NCBI GenBank assembly: GCA_020631735.1
Contig: CM036168.1
Span: 95,088,932-95,152,931, forward strand
Length of the DNA stretch: 64,000 nucleotides
Reading direction: 5' to 3'
Source: Saccharum officinarum
Lineage: Eukaryota; Streptophyta; Magnoliopsida; Poales; Poaceae
Below, piece after piece: positions 23,401 to 32,869 of this stretch. The notes under the pieces were generated by a model that saw only the letters and a list, made by a program, of their open reading frames with translations, had not been told where the DNA came from and searched no databases. A program made the position numbers and the translations under genes. Positions within the stretch are counted from its first letter, which is position 1. Every line of letters begins with the position of its first letter.

Positions 23401-26400
23401 ATAATTGAAAATTTTCCTCATTAGTAAAGAGGACCAAAGTTTGATATACTTTGTGTTTAGATTTTTTATGATTATATACTTTTATGATAAAAGCAATCAT
23501 GTACATGCTAGAATTTTAATTTTTTAAAACAAGTTGTTGATTTTTATGTACTAGTGAAAAGAAATAATAATTTTTAATACGAAAATAGTAAGAACCCATA
23601 ACCCTAAAGGGGATAAGGCCTAAGAAAAATTGAAAGAAAAAATATCCATTATTTTGATATCTAAACATCTCTGTCACACCTGGTTTTCTAAAGAACAAAA
23701 TCAGGCTAATCATATGTGTGTCCAGAAAGTCCACATATGTGTCAGAATAAAAAAGTATCAGAAATAATGTAATTATATAACGTATACATAGCTATATTAA
23801 CACTTACATCAGAGTATCGCGGAACGGTGACTAAACTTCAGGCTCCATTCTTCTCAGGGACGGCTGACTGGTGAATCCATATGCCAAACACTTCTGAAAG
23901 ACTTCTGAAAACTCCACTACCTCTTTATCCTTCTTCTGAGTAGCACCTTACTACACACTGGAGTGTGAGGGAAATAGCAAGAGTGAGTCCATGTCGAACT
24001 CAACAAGTATAACACAGGGTTCATGAGGCACAAAAGGCTGGACACTGTTTGACTGTGTTTAGCTTTTAATCATCATATAATTAGCAATTGAGTAGCATCA
24101 AGATAATCCACTTTTCATTAATGAACCAATGATCAATTATAATAAGGTTAATGAATAGCATTAACATGAGCATAATAATAACAGTAATTAAACATGATAT
24201 AACAATGGTGATCAACTATCTGTAGATGTTCTAAGGCCGCCCGTATCCGTGGGCACGGCTAGTATACCAGTTTATTAAACTCAGCGCAGAGGTGTACACT
24301 TTCACTGTGAGTCATGATTTCCAAATGCATGAGTTAATTACTCCCAAAACACTGAAAATCATATAAAGTCATTCAAAAGTTCGTCTAACAAGTTAGGGCC
24401 ATTAGATTCACTCGGCAGGCAGATGTAGGAACCCCTTTTCAAATGGCACAATTCCTTCTCGGCTATACTCATAGACTAGAGGCTGTCCTACACCCAACGT
24501 GTCAAGTCATTCTTACGCCATTTAAGGTAACCACTAACAAGCTAGAAAAGGTCTTTTAAACAACTAGAGCCAGAGCCATATAGCCCTCACAGCTGTATTG
24601 TATGTCCCGGATAATCACGTACAAATATGTCCTTATGGAGAGAAACCAGAGTAACAATATAACCCCTTGTTCTAGCCCCCTTTTCAACAGTAATAAAATC
24701 ATCATTAAAGGTTGGTTGCTTAATCCATTAACCAAATTACAAGATCATTGTTCATAATTAAGCACTAGCAATAGCTACCCAAATGCATAACCCATAGGTG
24801 TCAAGAAAACAAGATATCAATCGCTAAGTTATAATCTCTAAGGTTGTCAAAGAGGACACATGCATATGTATGATAATTTCAGTGAATAGGACAACAAGAA
24901 TGGTCCCATGTTATACTTGCCTTGATCAAAGCTTTCCTGATGATACTACTGGTCTGGCTCAAAATAATACTCCTGATCGTCAAGAAACTGCTCACCGTCT
25001 ATACTCGATCATCAAGCGTCAACACACAATCATCCGAGCAATCATACACGAAGCAAACAAAGAGACATAATTAAAACAGTACACCAACAGTAGCAAAACA
25101 GTATAAAAAGTTTGTAAAACTCTTCTACACGTTACTACGATCACACAAACGTAAAGATCACGAAATTCGGATTTAAAACGTGAAAGTTATGAATTTTCTA
25201 AGATTTCCTATAGATAAATAATTATTTTAATATAAACTCGAAAATTAAACTTTCCAAACCTACTGTACAGCTACACTAACATGTAGAGCTCGCAAATACG
25301 AATCTAACGCAACTTGAACGGGTCAAAGGAGTTAAAACGGAGATTTTATGATCAAAACAAGTTTAGTGGCAAAACTTTAAATATCAGAAAACGTATTTTT
25401 GAATTACCGAGAAGAAATACGTTTTCAAAACAAAGAAACGTAATTCCTGGATTACGCCAAGGACAGCGGGTTCTAATAAAGAAAAACTCAGGGGCTCTTT
25501 ATGAATTTTACCCCGCGAAGGGGTATCTTCTAATCTAAGCCGTCGATCAGCGAACGGACGGCTAGAAACGCTTCCAGGCAAAGGAGAGAGAGGGTGTCGG
25601 CCATCCTCCTCAACGCCGGCCGGTGGCCGCCATGGCCGACACGAAGTGCTCGCCGGAGATTTTCGGTTCTAGCGTTTTTTATCACCATTCGGCTCGCGGC
25701 CGGTACCAATCGAACGAGGGACTCAGCGCGAACTCACCTACGTAGGATAGGGAGGCAGGAACGAACCAAAGGCGAGATGCAGCTCGGGAAGGCGGCGGCG
25801 CCATTGCTGGCTTCGGCAAAACTCGCCGGAGCTCTACGTTCTCGAGATTTAGGGCACCACAGACCAAAAGAAAAGCATGGGGAGGGAGAGGAGATGACGA
25901 GCTCACCAATGCAGAGAAGGAGGGCGCAGGATCAACGGCAAGCTCCGACGACAAGAAGCAGTGAAGCCTAGGGTTTTCAACTCCCTAAGCTCGAGTTGAA
26001 GGTGTTCGGCTCGGAATTATGATGGAAAAAGAGATGAGGGGGAACGTGGCTACACTTTTATAGCCCCAAACATGACGTTTATGGATAGAAATCCCGGTTT
26101 ACTCGGTGGATTCGGTTGAGGAAGTGTTCGTCTCCGACTCAGTCACGACGTGAGGAAGGAGCGGCTGACAAGCGGGTCCTACCCGTCAGTGAAACTGGAG
26201 AGAGGAGGCGCGCGCGGCCGCGGCTGCTCCCTGGACCGGCCCACGCGGGCGCGAGGGGAAAGGGGAAAACGGGCTCGGCTCGGCTCGGCCCAACAGCGAG
26301 AAGGAGAGGAGCAGGCTAGCTCGGGCGGGCTTCTAGGCCACCGGGCCACAGGTAAGAAGGTAAGTTTTATTTTTTTTTCTTATATGATTTTTTTTTCCAA

Positions 26401-29400
26401 AGCCATTTTTAAAATGAATTTTGAATTCAAATCAAATAAAACCAAAACCACACCACTCAATAAAACAAATGCAACAGCATGAATGCATCATCAAACATCC
26501 CACCTAATATTTTAAATTTTAATCCCCATTAAATATTCTCTAAATTATTTAATCTCAAAACTAAATCTCTTTTAACTCAAATTTTATCTAATAAATTTAT
26601 TCAGATATTGAAATCATTTATTTTATTTAGTGTTTTTCATACACAACCCAAAATTGAAAATTTTAGGGTGTGACACCCACGTAGGTTTCAATGTCATTGA
26701 CGCCTCTTTCCCTTGTAGTAGTGCAGTTATAAATAATGATCTCTTTTTAATAGCTCTAACAGAAGTAAGAAAAAGATATATCGGCTTCAAGTGAAATGAA
26801 AAGGAAAACATATGTATATGGTGTGCATGGTCATGGTAGAATGGTATTTTCACTTTTTCTAGATTGTGCTACAAAGTATCTCTTAGCTAGGATAGATCAT
26901 GATAAATTGGAGTCTAGAAATTGTTTGTTAATTTCAAAGATGTGCTATTTATACTTGACAAGCAAATGTCAATAGAGTTCCGTTGGATCCACGTCAAGTT
27001 GGCTAAAAAATTATATACTACATACACCATTTATGTTCTATTTTAACTTATCTTGGCTACATAAAAAATAATATACTACATACACCATTTATGTTCTATT
27101 TTAACTTCTCTTGTTTTCAAATTATTATATAAAATATTCAATTTCTCTTTCAACATTCAAGGTGATTAATGACTGCTGATAAGTTGTCTATGGACAAGGT
27201 GAAATCATAGGGAAAACCTGAATTTGTTAAACATTTATAGACTTTACTTGTGAAATTATTAAACATCTATAGACTTCACTTGTAAAATCTAGAGTCTACC
27301 AAACACCTACATACTTGCACCTTTCACAACACATACATAAGCCCGACGCAACAAACACGACAACTGAGATGTGCAGTATAAGGAAAGACGGAATCAAAGT
27401 AGTATACATCAAAATGATAAATCAATACCAGCTCAAGAGCAGTTTGTGTTGAAGATTATAATTATTATTTCATCATTGTCTTTTAGTTTGGCATACCAGG
27501 TGAAAAGTTTAACCGATGTTTTCTTTCTTTCTTTCTCATTACAACTTTCGTACTTGTACTTGCTAAAAAATATGATTGCTTTGTTTGTCATTTATTCTTT
27601 CATTATTTTTTGATGCTCTTATCATTGTCAGAAGTATAGGGGCTAACTTGTAACATTTGAAAGAGAACCTAAAAGCCGATGTTTAAATACTAGACAAGTT
27701 TTTGGAAGAGAACCAAAGTTGAATATTTAAATACTAAACAAATGTAAAATTTAGAATTATACTATCTAGAACCGTGAGTTTTATGATTATTTTTATTGAA
27801 AGCGGGGAGACGAAGTTCTCTAAATTATGCATGAGGTTGTGAATATAAGGCAAGAGCCCCATGCTTAACTAATTTTAACATCTACCTATTTATTACTTTG
27901 TCATATCTTCGATAGCATTTTCTTCGTCTCAGCTCTTTGGTGTCAGGATTAAAGCCACCACCAAACTATTTCATGTTCATATTTTCAAGTAACTTCTTAC
28001 ATATCTATAAAGCATTCCTTGAATTTTGCAAGTAGTCGAAATACAAACTCTCTTCTGAAGTTTTTTCCTAAAAAATTTTCTTTGCTCCTATTTCAATTGA
28101 ATCCTCCTTGAGACCTCTCGGTGCCTTTAGAGCAAGCTTATCATTGTTTGAGGTTGTCTTAATATCATCATCAACAAAGCTTTGATGATCATTGATGCTA
28201 GATGAATGCTCTTATTGTTTCTATTTCAAAGTTGTTTGGAAGGCTAACTCATAGGTCAAGTCCGTACCATTCATTTCGACGTCTTGTAAATCTTGTTTGT
28301 GAGGCTAACTCCTAGGTCAAGTCTTTGATTGGATACCATGAAGCATATGACAAGTATATGACAATCTTTGCCAAGTTTTGCATCTTAAATCCGTCGATGT
28401 ATAACTTGTTGTATTTACTTAACTCTATTATGGATCTCCTGATATAGATGATTAGTCGAATTCCAACCTTTTGGCACCAAACCTTATGTGGTTGTTCGTA
28501 ACTCCATCTCATCCAACATGGTAACACCCGATTTGGTTTCAAGCCATAGATAGGTACCTCTGGATTGTTTGCAAGATTTACCTAGCATAAATGGATTCAA
28601 ACCATTGACATCAAGTTTGTGGCCACATGCTAGAAGGCTCTATGGTATGAAAGCCTATGGGGACAAATAGAAGTGTTTGAAGATTCTCAAGATCCCCACT
28701 TTAAGGTTTTCTTATAAAAACTCTTCTTTGACTCAAAGTTTTCTAAAACTTGTATTACAATCAATAGTACAATAGTATAGTCGTAGCCACGTGCTATAAG
28801 GATTTAGATTGCCACTTTTGAGTTTTCGGGTAGAAGCTTCCTCCAACTTTAAAAGTTTCCTAGGTCTCGTATTACAAACCGTCAATAGCATAGTTCGAAG
28901 CCACGTGCTATAAGGCTCTGTTCTCCGAATTATGAGAGTGGAGCTATAAGGCTTTAGATTGCCACTTTTGAGTTTTCGGATAGAAGCTTCCTCCTCCAAC
29001 TTTTAAAGTTTTCTAGGGCTTGTATTACAAACCGTCGATAGTTTGAAGCCATGTGCTATAAGGCTCTCTGAATTATGAGAGTGAAGCTATAAGGCCTTAA
29101 ATTGTCACTTCTGATTTTTCAGATAGAAGCTTCCTCCTCCAACTTTAAGTTTTCTAAGGCTTGTACTGCAAACCGTCGATAGCATAGGTCGAAGCCACGT
29201 GCTATAAGGCTCTCCGAATTATGAGAGTGGATTCAAACGGGGAGTTCTAGATCCTCGTGGTCTCCACTTTCATGCTTTTCGGTAAAGTTTTGTCCTTCGT
29301 TCTTCAGACTCTAGAACCTAGCTAAGACTTATATTATTCGTTGCTCAACTTCAGGATTCAAATTCATTTCACTTGATAAGATGTTACTTTACTTCAGAAT

Positions 29401-31675
29401 TTTGTTTCTTTCTTCGGTCCAAGTTTGTTTCAAGCAGTGACTACTAAACGTCAGATCTCATATCTACTAAACGTCATGATCTCATATCGGACGTTATGAC
29501 TTAAATATGTCTCCTTAGTTTATAGGTAGTTTAGAAGGGCAGGTCTGGTGCAGTTGGTGAGTGCTAGCTCGCCGAGTCACCAGGTCCTGGGTTCGAAGCC
29601 GTCTCTCTGCAGAATTTCTGCGGGGGTAAGACTTTGCTTCGGTTATTCCCTTCCCCAGACCCCACTCGTGTGGGAGCCTCTGGCACTGGGTCTGCCCTTT
29701 TTAGTTTATAGGTAGTTTGATGTAAAATTGAAAGCATTGTTCTTTAATTGAATCAAAGAGTCCCTTAAAAGAAAGAGTGAAGAAAACTTCAAGTTTAGGT
29801 TAGCAAATGCAAGTCTTATTCTAAGAATTTGAATTTATTGCACTTATTGTTTTCATATGATTTTATACCCCTTAGACACGAACTAACTTGTAAGCTTATC
29901 TACATAGAAGTAAACATTTAATTGCTCTGCATTTAAATTCTGTCCACTGATTCCTCTGTCGTACAAACTAAATCCAAGGTATGTTGTGACAAGGTAAACC
30001 AACTAAATCCAAGGTATGTTGTGACAAGGTAAACCCAAGGTATATTAGCTTAGGATCTAATCCCACCTCTTGTTCCCAAAAGGTGGATGCAAATAGTGCT
30101 GATGTCCTGCTACCATGTTTTTCATTTTCAGCATAGAAGATACATATGACCGCTATCAGCAATTTGCGGGAGCGGGAAGAAATGTGAATGGAGATAACAA
30201 CGATGTAAAGATCTCAATAAGGCTTTTAGCTGCATAACTTACAGTCCAGTTTTAGATTGGGAAGGAAATAATGATCGTATTGTGGAATCCATCAATCTAT
30301 GTTGCTTCACTTGCCGTCAGTTTGCTCAGTATTCTGTTTGCACGATGTGTTGTCCTCTGTAGTACGAGTACCCAAAGGGAAATATCCCAGTGGACAGTTC
30401 ATGTACACAGAAAAGAGAGATCCTGTGATTTTTCTCATAAATATAGCTGACTAAAGTATTTTTGCCCCAGAACCCGGATGTAGCTGCTTCAGATTTACAG
30501 ACGAAACTTAAGGAGATCGCAACATGGTAAGACTAAGTTTTCACTATTTTCACCCAACTTTCTTTGTTCAATGGTGGCAAAAATGTAACAAACTTGCAGG
30601 CCTGAACAAAACAATGCTGAGGAGTCAGATGCCAATGAACTTGAAAAACTAGAGAAACTCCTGACAAATGCTTTGAGGATCACGAAAGCCAAAAAGGTAC
30701 ACTAAAATGACTTTCTTTTACTATGCCATCATATCGTTGCAGCTGATTTAGATAGAGATCGCTCCAAAAACTGTTTGCCTACATTTTGTTTTTCTATCCT
30801 GCGGACCAAATATTGCTACAATCCTGTGGTGCATGGTTTGCCGATGTTTCCACCTTCTCAATTTTCAAGCAGACGAGAATAATCATCTGACGAATTAGAA
30901 ATATTGCACATCGAAACATTGTGCATTGGTCAAGATGGAGCAATGATATTTGCTGCCAGGTGTCAACCAGAGAGTATATGGTGTCAAATTTTCAAAGATG
31001 TCGTTAATTATCATTTGATATATTTTTCAGAATGTGGACTAAACAGCAGCTCCTTGTATGTGGGCAAGTTTCACCATTAGAAATGTTAGTGTTCCTGACT
31101 GCCCTTTCTTAAAAAAATATAAGAGGTAGGCAACAAAAGTGGGCATTCTAGTACTGCTCTAGTATTCTGCGAGAATCTGACATCAATGCAGAAATGGCCG
31201 GTCATTCATGGAAAACCATGTCAGAGCTCAACTCTTTAGTTATGTAGGAACCGTCCTTTGAGGACAAGATAACAAATGCCAGAAGTCCTTCGGGGTATAT
31301 TCTAATTGAGCTTCTTTTTTGTATGATTGCGACGGCAAGTGGATTGTGACTATTCCAGAGTCCAGACAATTGGTAAGCTGGACACAGTAAACGTTCATAA
31401 GAACCATCACTCACAAATTGTTCTGTTTGTATAGCCCGAAGATTGAAAGGAACGTTCATCAGAATCGAACTTGTTAGTCATCTCAGAAAAAAAAAGATAT
31501 TACTGCTCACTTTGAATCATCTTATGTAATTGGTAAATGCAATTACGTAGTCCTCACATGTTAGTCTGAACTTTTCTTTTCTGATGAAATGCAGATGTTG
31601 GCAAAACAAAACAACGGTGGTGCCGGCGCAAGTACAAGCAGCCAGAACAACAACGGACCTAGGAGTCACGAGTAA
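8277..31675 (+). CDS. MADS51: MADS-box transcription factor, OsMADS51/ODDSOC (FLC-clade) orthologue
   Basis: DNA-binding MADS factor expected in the nucleus. In rice, OsMADS51 promotes flowering in short days upstream of Ehd1; the clade is the cereal relative of FLC (known for the family, not shown here). Five coding exons with GT-AG borders and matching phases: 8277-8461, 30132-30204, 30471-30526, 30600-30696 and 31595-31675 (TAA at 31673). Together they encode 163 residues, against 164 recalled for OsMADS51. Residues 1-60 are the MADS domain ([20 protein letters not shown] at the start, then [20 protein letters not shown]). Exon 2 reads [15 protein letters not shown]; exon 4 has a short Leu/Glu-rich helix ([16 protein letters not shown]) that is all that remains of a K domain; exon 5 is an Asn/Gly/Ser-rich tail ending SHE. 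Intron 1 is 21,670 bp and full of transposons; no coding break was found. Confidence 0.93.
9197..9318 (+). repeat. Inverted repeat arm 1 (partner 10572-10692)
   Basis: Segment from ACACAGATCCGGTGCAGTTG to GATGAGAGCTCTCC is matched in inverted orientation at 10572-10692 at high identity (same order: AGCCGTTC, GGTGCA, ACTGC, GTTGTTGC blocks). About 1.25 kb of AT-rich DNA with two MITEs lies between. It could be the arms of an old foldback or MULE-like element; no TSD was found. Confidence 0.7.
9484..9741. mobile_element. Stowaway MITE
   Basis: CTCCCTCTATGTCCCTAAAG after TA (9482-9483) pairs with CTTTAGAACATGGAGGGAG before TA (9742-9743). About 258 bp, with long imperfect arm complementarity (AAAGAAAGTAATTTTG against CGACTTTCTTTAG). 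Confidence 0.85.
9889..10111. mobile_element. Tourist-like MITE
   Basis: Flanked by TAA (9886-9888 and 10112-10114), with termini GAGCAAGGCTAATAATACAG and TTATAATACTCGCTC, which are inverted. Internal AGCTGTA/TACAGC repeats. It sits between two copies of a roughly 60-bp repeat (9800-9875 and 10160-10225), so a local duplication is also present. Confidence 0.75.
10572..10692 (-). repeat. Inverted repeat arm 2 (partner 9197-9318)
   Basis: Contains GGCTCTCATCCAAGCCGTTC and continues to ACAACTGCACACGATCTGTA; reverse complement of arm 1 with scattered differences. Confidence 0.7.
10723..10900. mobile_element. Small MITE remnant with CGGATCCA-type ends
   Basis: AGTAGCGGATCCAACGTCC at the left and GGGCCCTGGGTCCGCCTGTA at the right are inverted over about 15 bases, with CCCGGGC-type GC blocks near each end. 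No clear TSD, so the assignment is tentative. Confidence 0.4.
11404..11502. repeat. Two-copy tandem repeat, period 55 bp
   Basis: GAGGACTATAATTGCATAGC...GATAGAGATTGA recurs 55 bp later with two substitutions in the shared part. It lies just outside the hAT-like element at 11514. Confidence 0.85.
11663..12067 (+). repeat. Copia 5' LTR
   Basis: 405 bp, TG...CA. TATA-like GTATATAAACC near 11873-11883 would drive element transcription. Confidence 0.95.
12113..13049 (+). pseudogene. Copia GAG region (frameshift and two stops)
   Basis: Starts [17 protein letters not shown] at 12113. A one-base insertion in the G run near 12172-12177 moves the reading to another frame, which then carries the typical copia GAG ([19 protein letters not shown]). 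Two in-frame TAG stops follow, at 12435 (expected Trp in KEAWDM) and about 12885. The CCHC zinc knuckle [14 protein letters not shown] is intact at about 12933-12974. Past the second stop the frame runs straight into protease. GAG as read is broken, so the copy needs help in trans, or these are base errors. Confidence 0.85.
13050..16483 (+). pseudogene. Copia POL: protease, integrase, RT, RNase H (one frameshift)
   Basis: Protease site reads [10 protein letters not shown] (about 13203), with Cys where Ser or Thr is usual. Integrase has the HHCC zinc domain (WHGRFGHLS ... CDSCLAGKQ), then catalytic [15 protein letters not shown] and NGVVERRNQ (about 13780, 13968, 14078). The frame is open to 14894, but RT continues in a different frame that opens about 14690. 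The switch falls at a C6 run (14689-14694), next to a TGTTTTGCAG that resembles a splice acceptor. RT has [19 protein letters not shown] and YVDD (about 15485). RNase H has SDADMAGD and [10 protein letters not shown], ending with TAA at 16481-16483. Apart from the shift the frame is clean. Confidence 0.9.
16507..16911 (+). repeat. Copia 3' LTR
   Basis: 405 bp; differs from the 5' LTR by C/T, A/G and T/C transitions only. Confidence 0.95.
17510..21811. other. AT-rich intronic DNA, no gene seen
   Basis: Decayed repeat material inside intron 1. TAGGGATGTAAAG (17529) and TAGGGATGACAATGAG (about 19995), each followed by GGGTACCC-type words, resemble termini of Ac-like hAT elements, but no partner ends or TSDs were established. 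Short frames at 20.2-21.3 kb have no recognisable domain. Confidence 0.45.
20610..20775. repeat. Two-copy tandem repeat, period about 82 bp
   Basis: AGTTGCACAACAACGTGGT ... TCATTGCCA ... CCATG occurs at 20612 and again at 20691 with small differences. Confidence 0.75.
21817..23026 (+). mobile_element. Solo LTR (gypsy-type), 1210 bp
   Basis: TGTCGGGTACCACAATTAGG at the left, ...AACACTCA at the right, and a perfect TSD TTACT (21812-21816 and 23027-23031). A TATA box (GACTATAAAAGAAGC, about 22680) marks the U3/R region. There is no internal domain, so this is the product of LTR-LTR recombination. Confidence 0.9.
23672..26675. mobile_element. LTR-like block, about 3.0 kb
   Basis: Begins TGTCACACCTGG and ends GGGTGTGACA, giving 9-bp inverted LTR-type termini. 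The interior has a GC-rich part (25560-26340) between AT-rich arms, like other long grass gypsy LTRs. No matching TSD (ATCTC against CCCAC), so one border may be rearranged. No gag-pol seen. Confidence 0.55.
26676..28730. other. AT-rich intronic DNA, no gene seen
   Basis: Contains a two-copy tandem repeat at about 27004-27113 (ATATACTACATACACCATTT and TATGTTCTATTTTAACTT, twice, period 58) and two copies of GGCTAACTC.TAGGTCAAGTC near 28241 and 28301. No coding signal. Confidence 0.5.
28735..29235. repeat. Imperfect tandem repeat, about 4 units of 115-150 bp
   Basis: The unit contains AGTTTTCTAAGGCTTGTA, TTACAAACCGTCGATAG, GAAGCCACGTGCTATAAGGC and CTCCGAATTATGAGAGTGG. Start points near 28749, 28866, 29018 and 29159 show unequal spacing from deletions in the first unit. 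No match to a known satellite that I recall. Confidence 0.8.
29533..29700 (+). mobile_element. Au-like SINE, 168 bp
   Basis: tRNA-derived head with A-box-like TGGTGCAGTTGGTGAGTGC and B-box GGTTCGAAGCC, ending in a short T run (CTGCCCTTT). Flanked by an 18-bp perfect TSD TTAGTTTATAGGTAGTTT (29515-29532 and 29701-29718). Not a tRNA gene: the cloverleaf is not complete and the TSD shows retroposition. Confidence 0.9.
29969..30035. repeat. Two-copy tandem repeat, about 33 bp
   Basis: AAATCCAAGGTATGTTGTGA and CAAGGTAAACC are repeated head to tail, about 100 bp before exon 2. Confidence 0.85.
30132..30204 (+). CDS. MADS51: MADS51 coding exon 2
   Basis: Acceptor TTTTCAG|C; encodes (S)[17 protein letters not shown]... 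; donor GAT|GTAAAG. 73 nt, phase-compatible with exons 1 and 3. Confidence 0.9.
30471..30526 (+). CDS. MADS51: MADS51 coding exon 3
   Basis: Acceptor TTTGCCCCAG|AAC; encodes [18 protein letters not shown]; donor ACATG|GTAAGA splits a Trp codon. 56 nt. Confidence 0.9.
30600..30696 (+). CDS. MADS51: MADS51 coding exon 4 (short K-like helix)
   Basis: Acceptor CTTGCAG|G completes the Trp codon; encodes [20 protein letters not shown] and the rest of the helix; donor AAAAAG|GTACAC. 97 nt. Confidence 0.92.
31595..31675 (+). CDS. MADS51: MADS51 coding exon 5 (C-terminus)
   Basis: Acceptor AATGCAG|ATG; encodes [20 protein letters not shown] and six more residues, ending SHE before TAA. Matches the MLAKQN start of the rice last exon. 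Confidence 0.9.
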   Translation: MLAKQNNGGAGASTSSQNNNGPRSHE

Positions 31676-32720
31676 GGAGTGGCTTTGCTCAGCACAGAGT
31701 GTGCGACTGACAAATGAAACGGGGCGTGCATCTGTTGCTAACAGGCCGCTTACTATTGTTGGGCAGCTAAGGTTTGTCAAGGTGCTGGCAAGGTTAGCTG
31801 AGGAAGGAAAGTTCAATAACAGGATGCAGAAATGGTGCCGTCCTTGCCGAACCTGACCCTGTTATGTTGTCGCACCTTGTTTCTTTCCTAGCATTGTGCC
31901 TGCTGCTTGATGTTTGTACTGGTTGTGAGTCTGTGAGATGTTTCATGTTTGTTTGGATGCGTCAACCTGCAGTGACCCTAGTGGAGCCTGGGTCTCAAGC
32001 TCCTCTTACCTGGTGTGGTATGCAGAAGTGTGATGCTGTATAATTATGCGAGTGTCTGGCAGATGTCAAATTTTCAATCCAGTAGTTACTCCTTTTAATG
32101 GTACAGGTTGGCATGATTTCATCTGCAAAAAAGAGTGGCTTGTGTGTTAAACCCAGCCAAAACGTTTTTGTAGGTTTGTGATGAAAAATGTGTTGGTTAC
32201 TTGTGTTATGCTGTCCTAGGCCTCAGCGGGCTGAAGGGTATCTGCCATGTGTAGCCTTGCAGCTTGCACCATGCAGGAGTTTGTGCGTGTGAATGTTTTG
32301 TGGCTTGCGTAACATAGCAGCAGGTCTGGATGTTAGGCTGGGCTACTTTCACACTCGCGTCACAGCAGGTTGGTTGTTTTCTCGTAATATTTAGTCCAGT
32401 CAAAGTTGTTTTTCTCATGATCTTTTCTTTTGAGTCAAAGCTGACCAACATGTTTGATTGCCGGTGCTTATTTGATCTGGGCCACGTTAGACATTTGTGC
32501 TTTTGATTGTGCACACTGATGCCCGAAGAAACAGTTACCTGTACTGTTCGGGACATGAGCCTAGCACAGGCACGACGCTGGCACACAGGTGAATCAAATT
32601 CTTGTTGCTATCAGACGGACCGGAGGAACTTTTATCATCTTCTGGTACACCGACAGCTGAGTGATGCGCTAATCCTAAGTCAAATCTTCTTCATAGGAAT
32701 CCTGCTCCCAAAAGCTCGAT
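31676..32720 (+). other. MADS51 3' UTR and downstream DNA
   Basis: The 3' UTR probably runs several hundred bases past 31675. No strict AATAAA was found; T-rich stretches near 32040-32170 may serve. No other gene seen to 32720. Confidence 0.5.
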
Positions 32721-32869
32721 GAGGGATCGGGCCACGTTAGCGGAAAATCAAAAGCTGTTGGATCTTGATTGGACGGCTTCAGCACCGGCTAAATGCTCGC
32801 ATGAACCGACGTTTCCAGAGCCTTTGCTCGAACTCGTGGCTACGCCGCGCCTCGTGCCTTGGGCCTCGG

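Larger units (their letters stand above)
8462..30131 (+). other. MADS51 intron 1 (21.7 kb, transposon-filled)
   Basis: Runs from GTTCAG after exon 1 to TTTTCAG before exon 2. Identifiable inserted elements (hAT with nested copia, solo LTR, 3-kb LTR-like block, MITEs, SINE) account for about 11 kb; the rest is AT-rich sequence without genes. The FLC clade is known for regulatory first introns in Arabidopsis; regulation here is unproven. Confidence 0.88.

Noticed and set aside
25314..25538. 74-codon frame [10 protein letters not shown]...
   Set aside because: Inside the LTR-like block, AT-rich, no domain or conservation known.
23672..26675. Clean solo LTR
   Set aside because: Termini look right but no 5-bp TSD, so it is reported only as an LTR-like block.
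29560..29630. tRNA gene
   Set aside because: A and B boxes belong to a SINE with an 18-bp TSD; acceptor and anticodon stems do not form.
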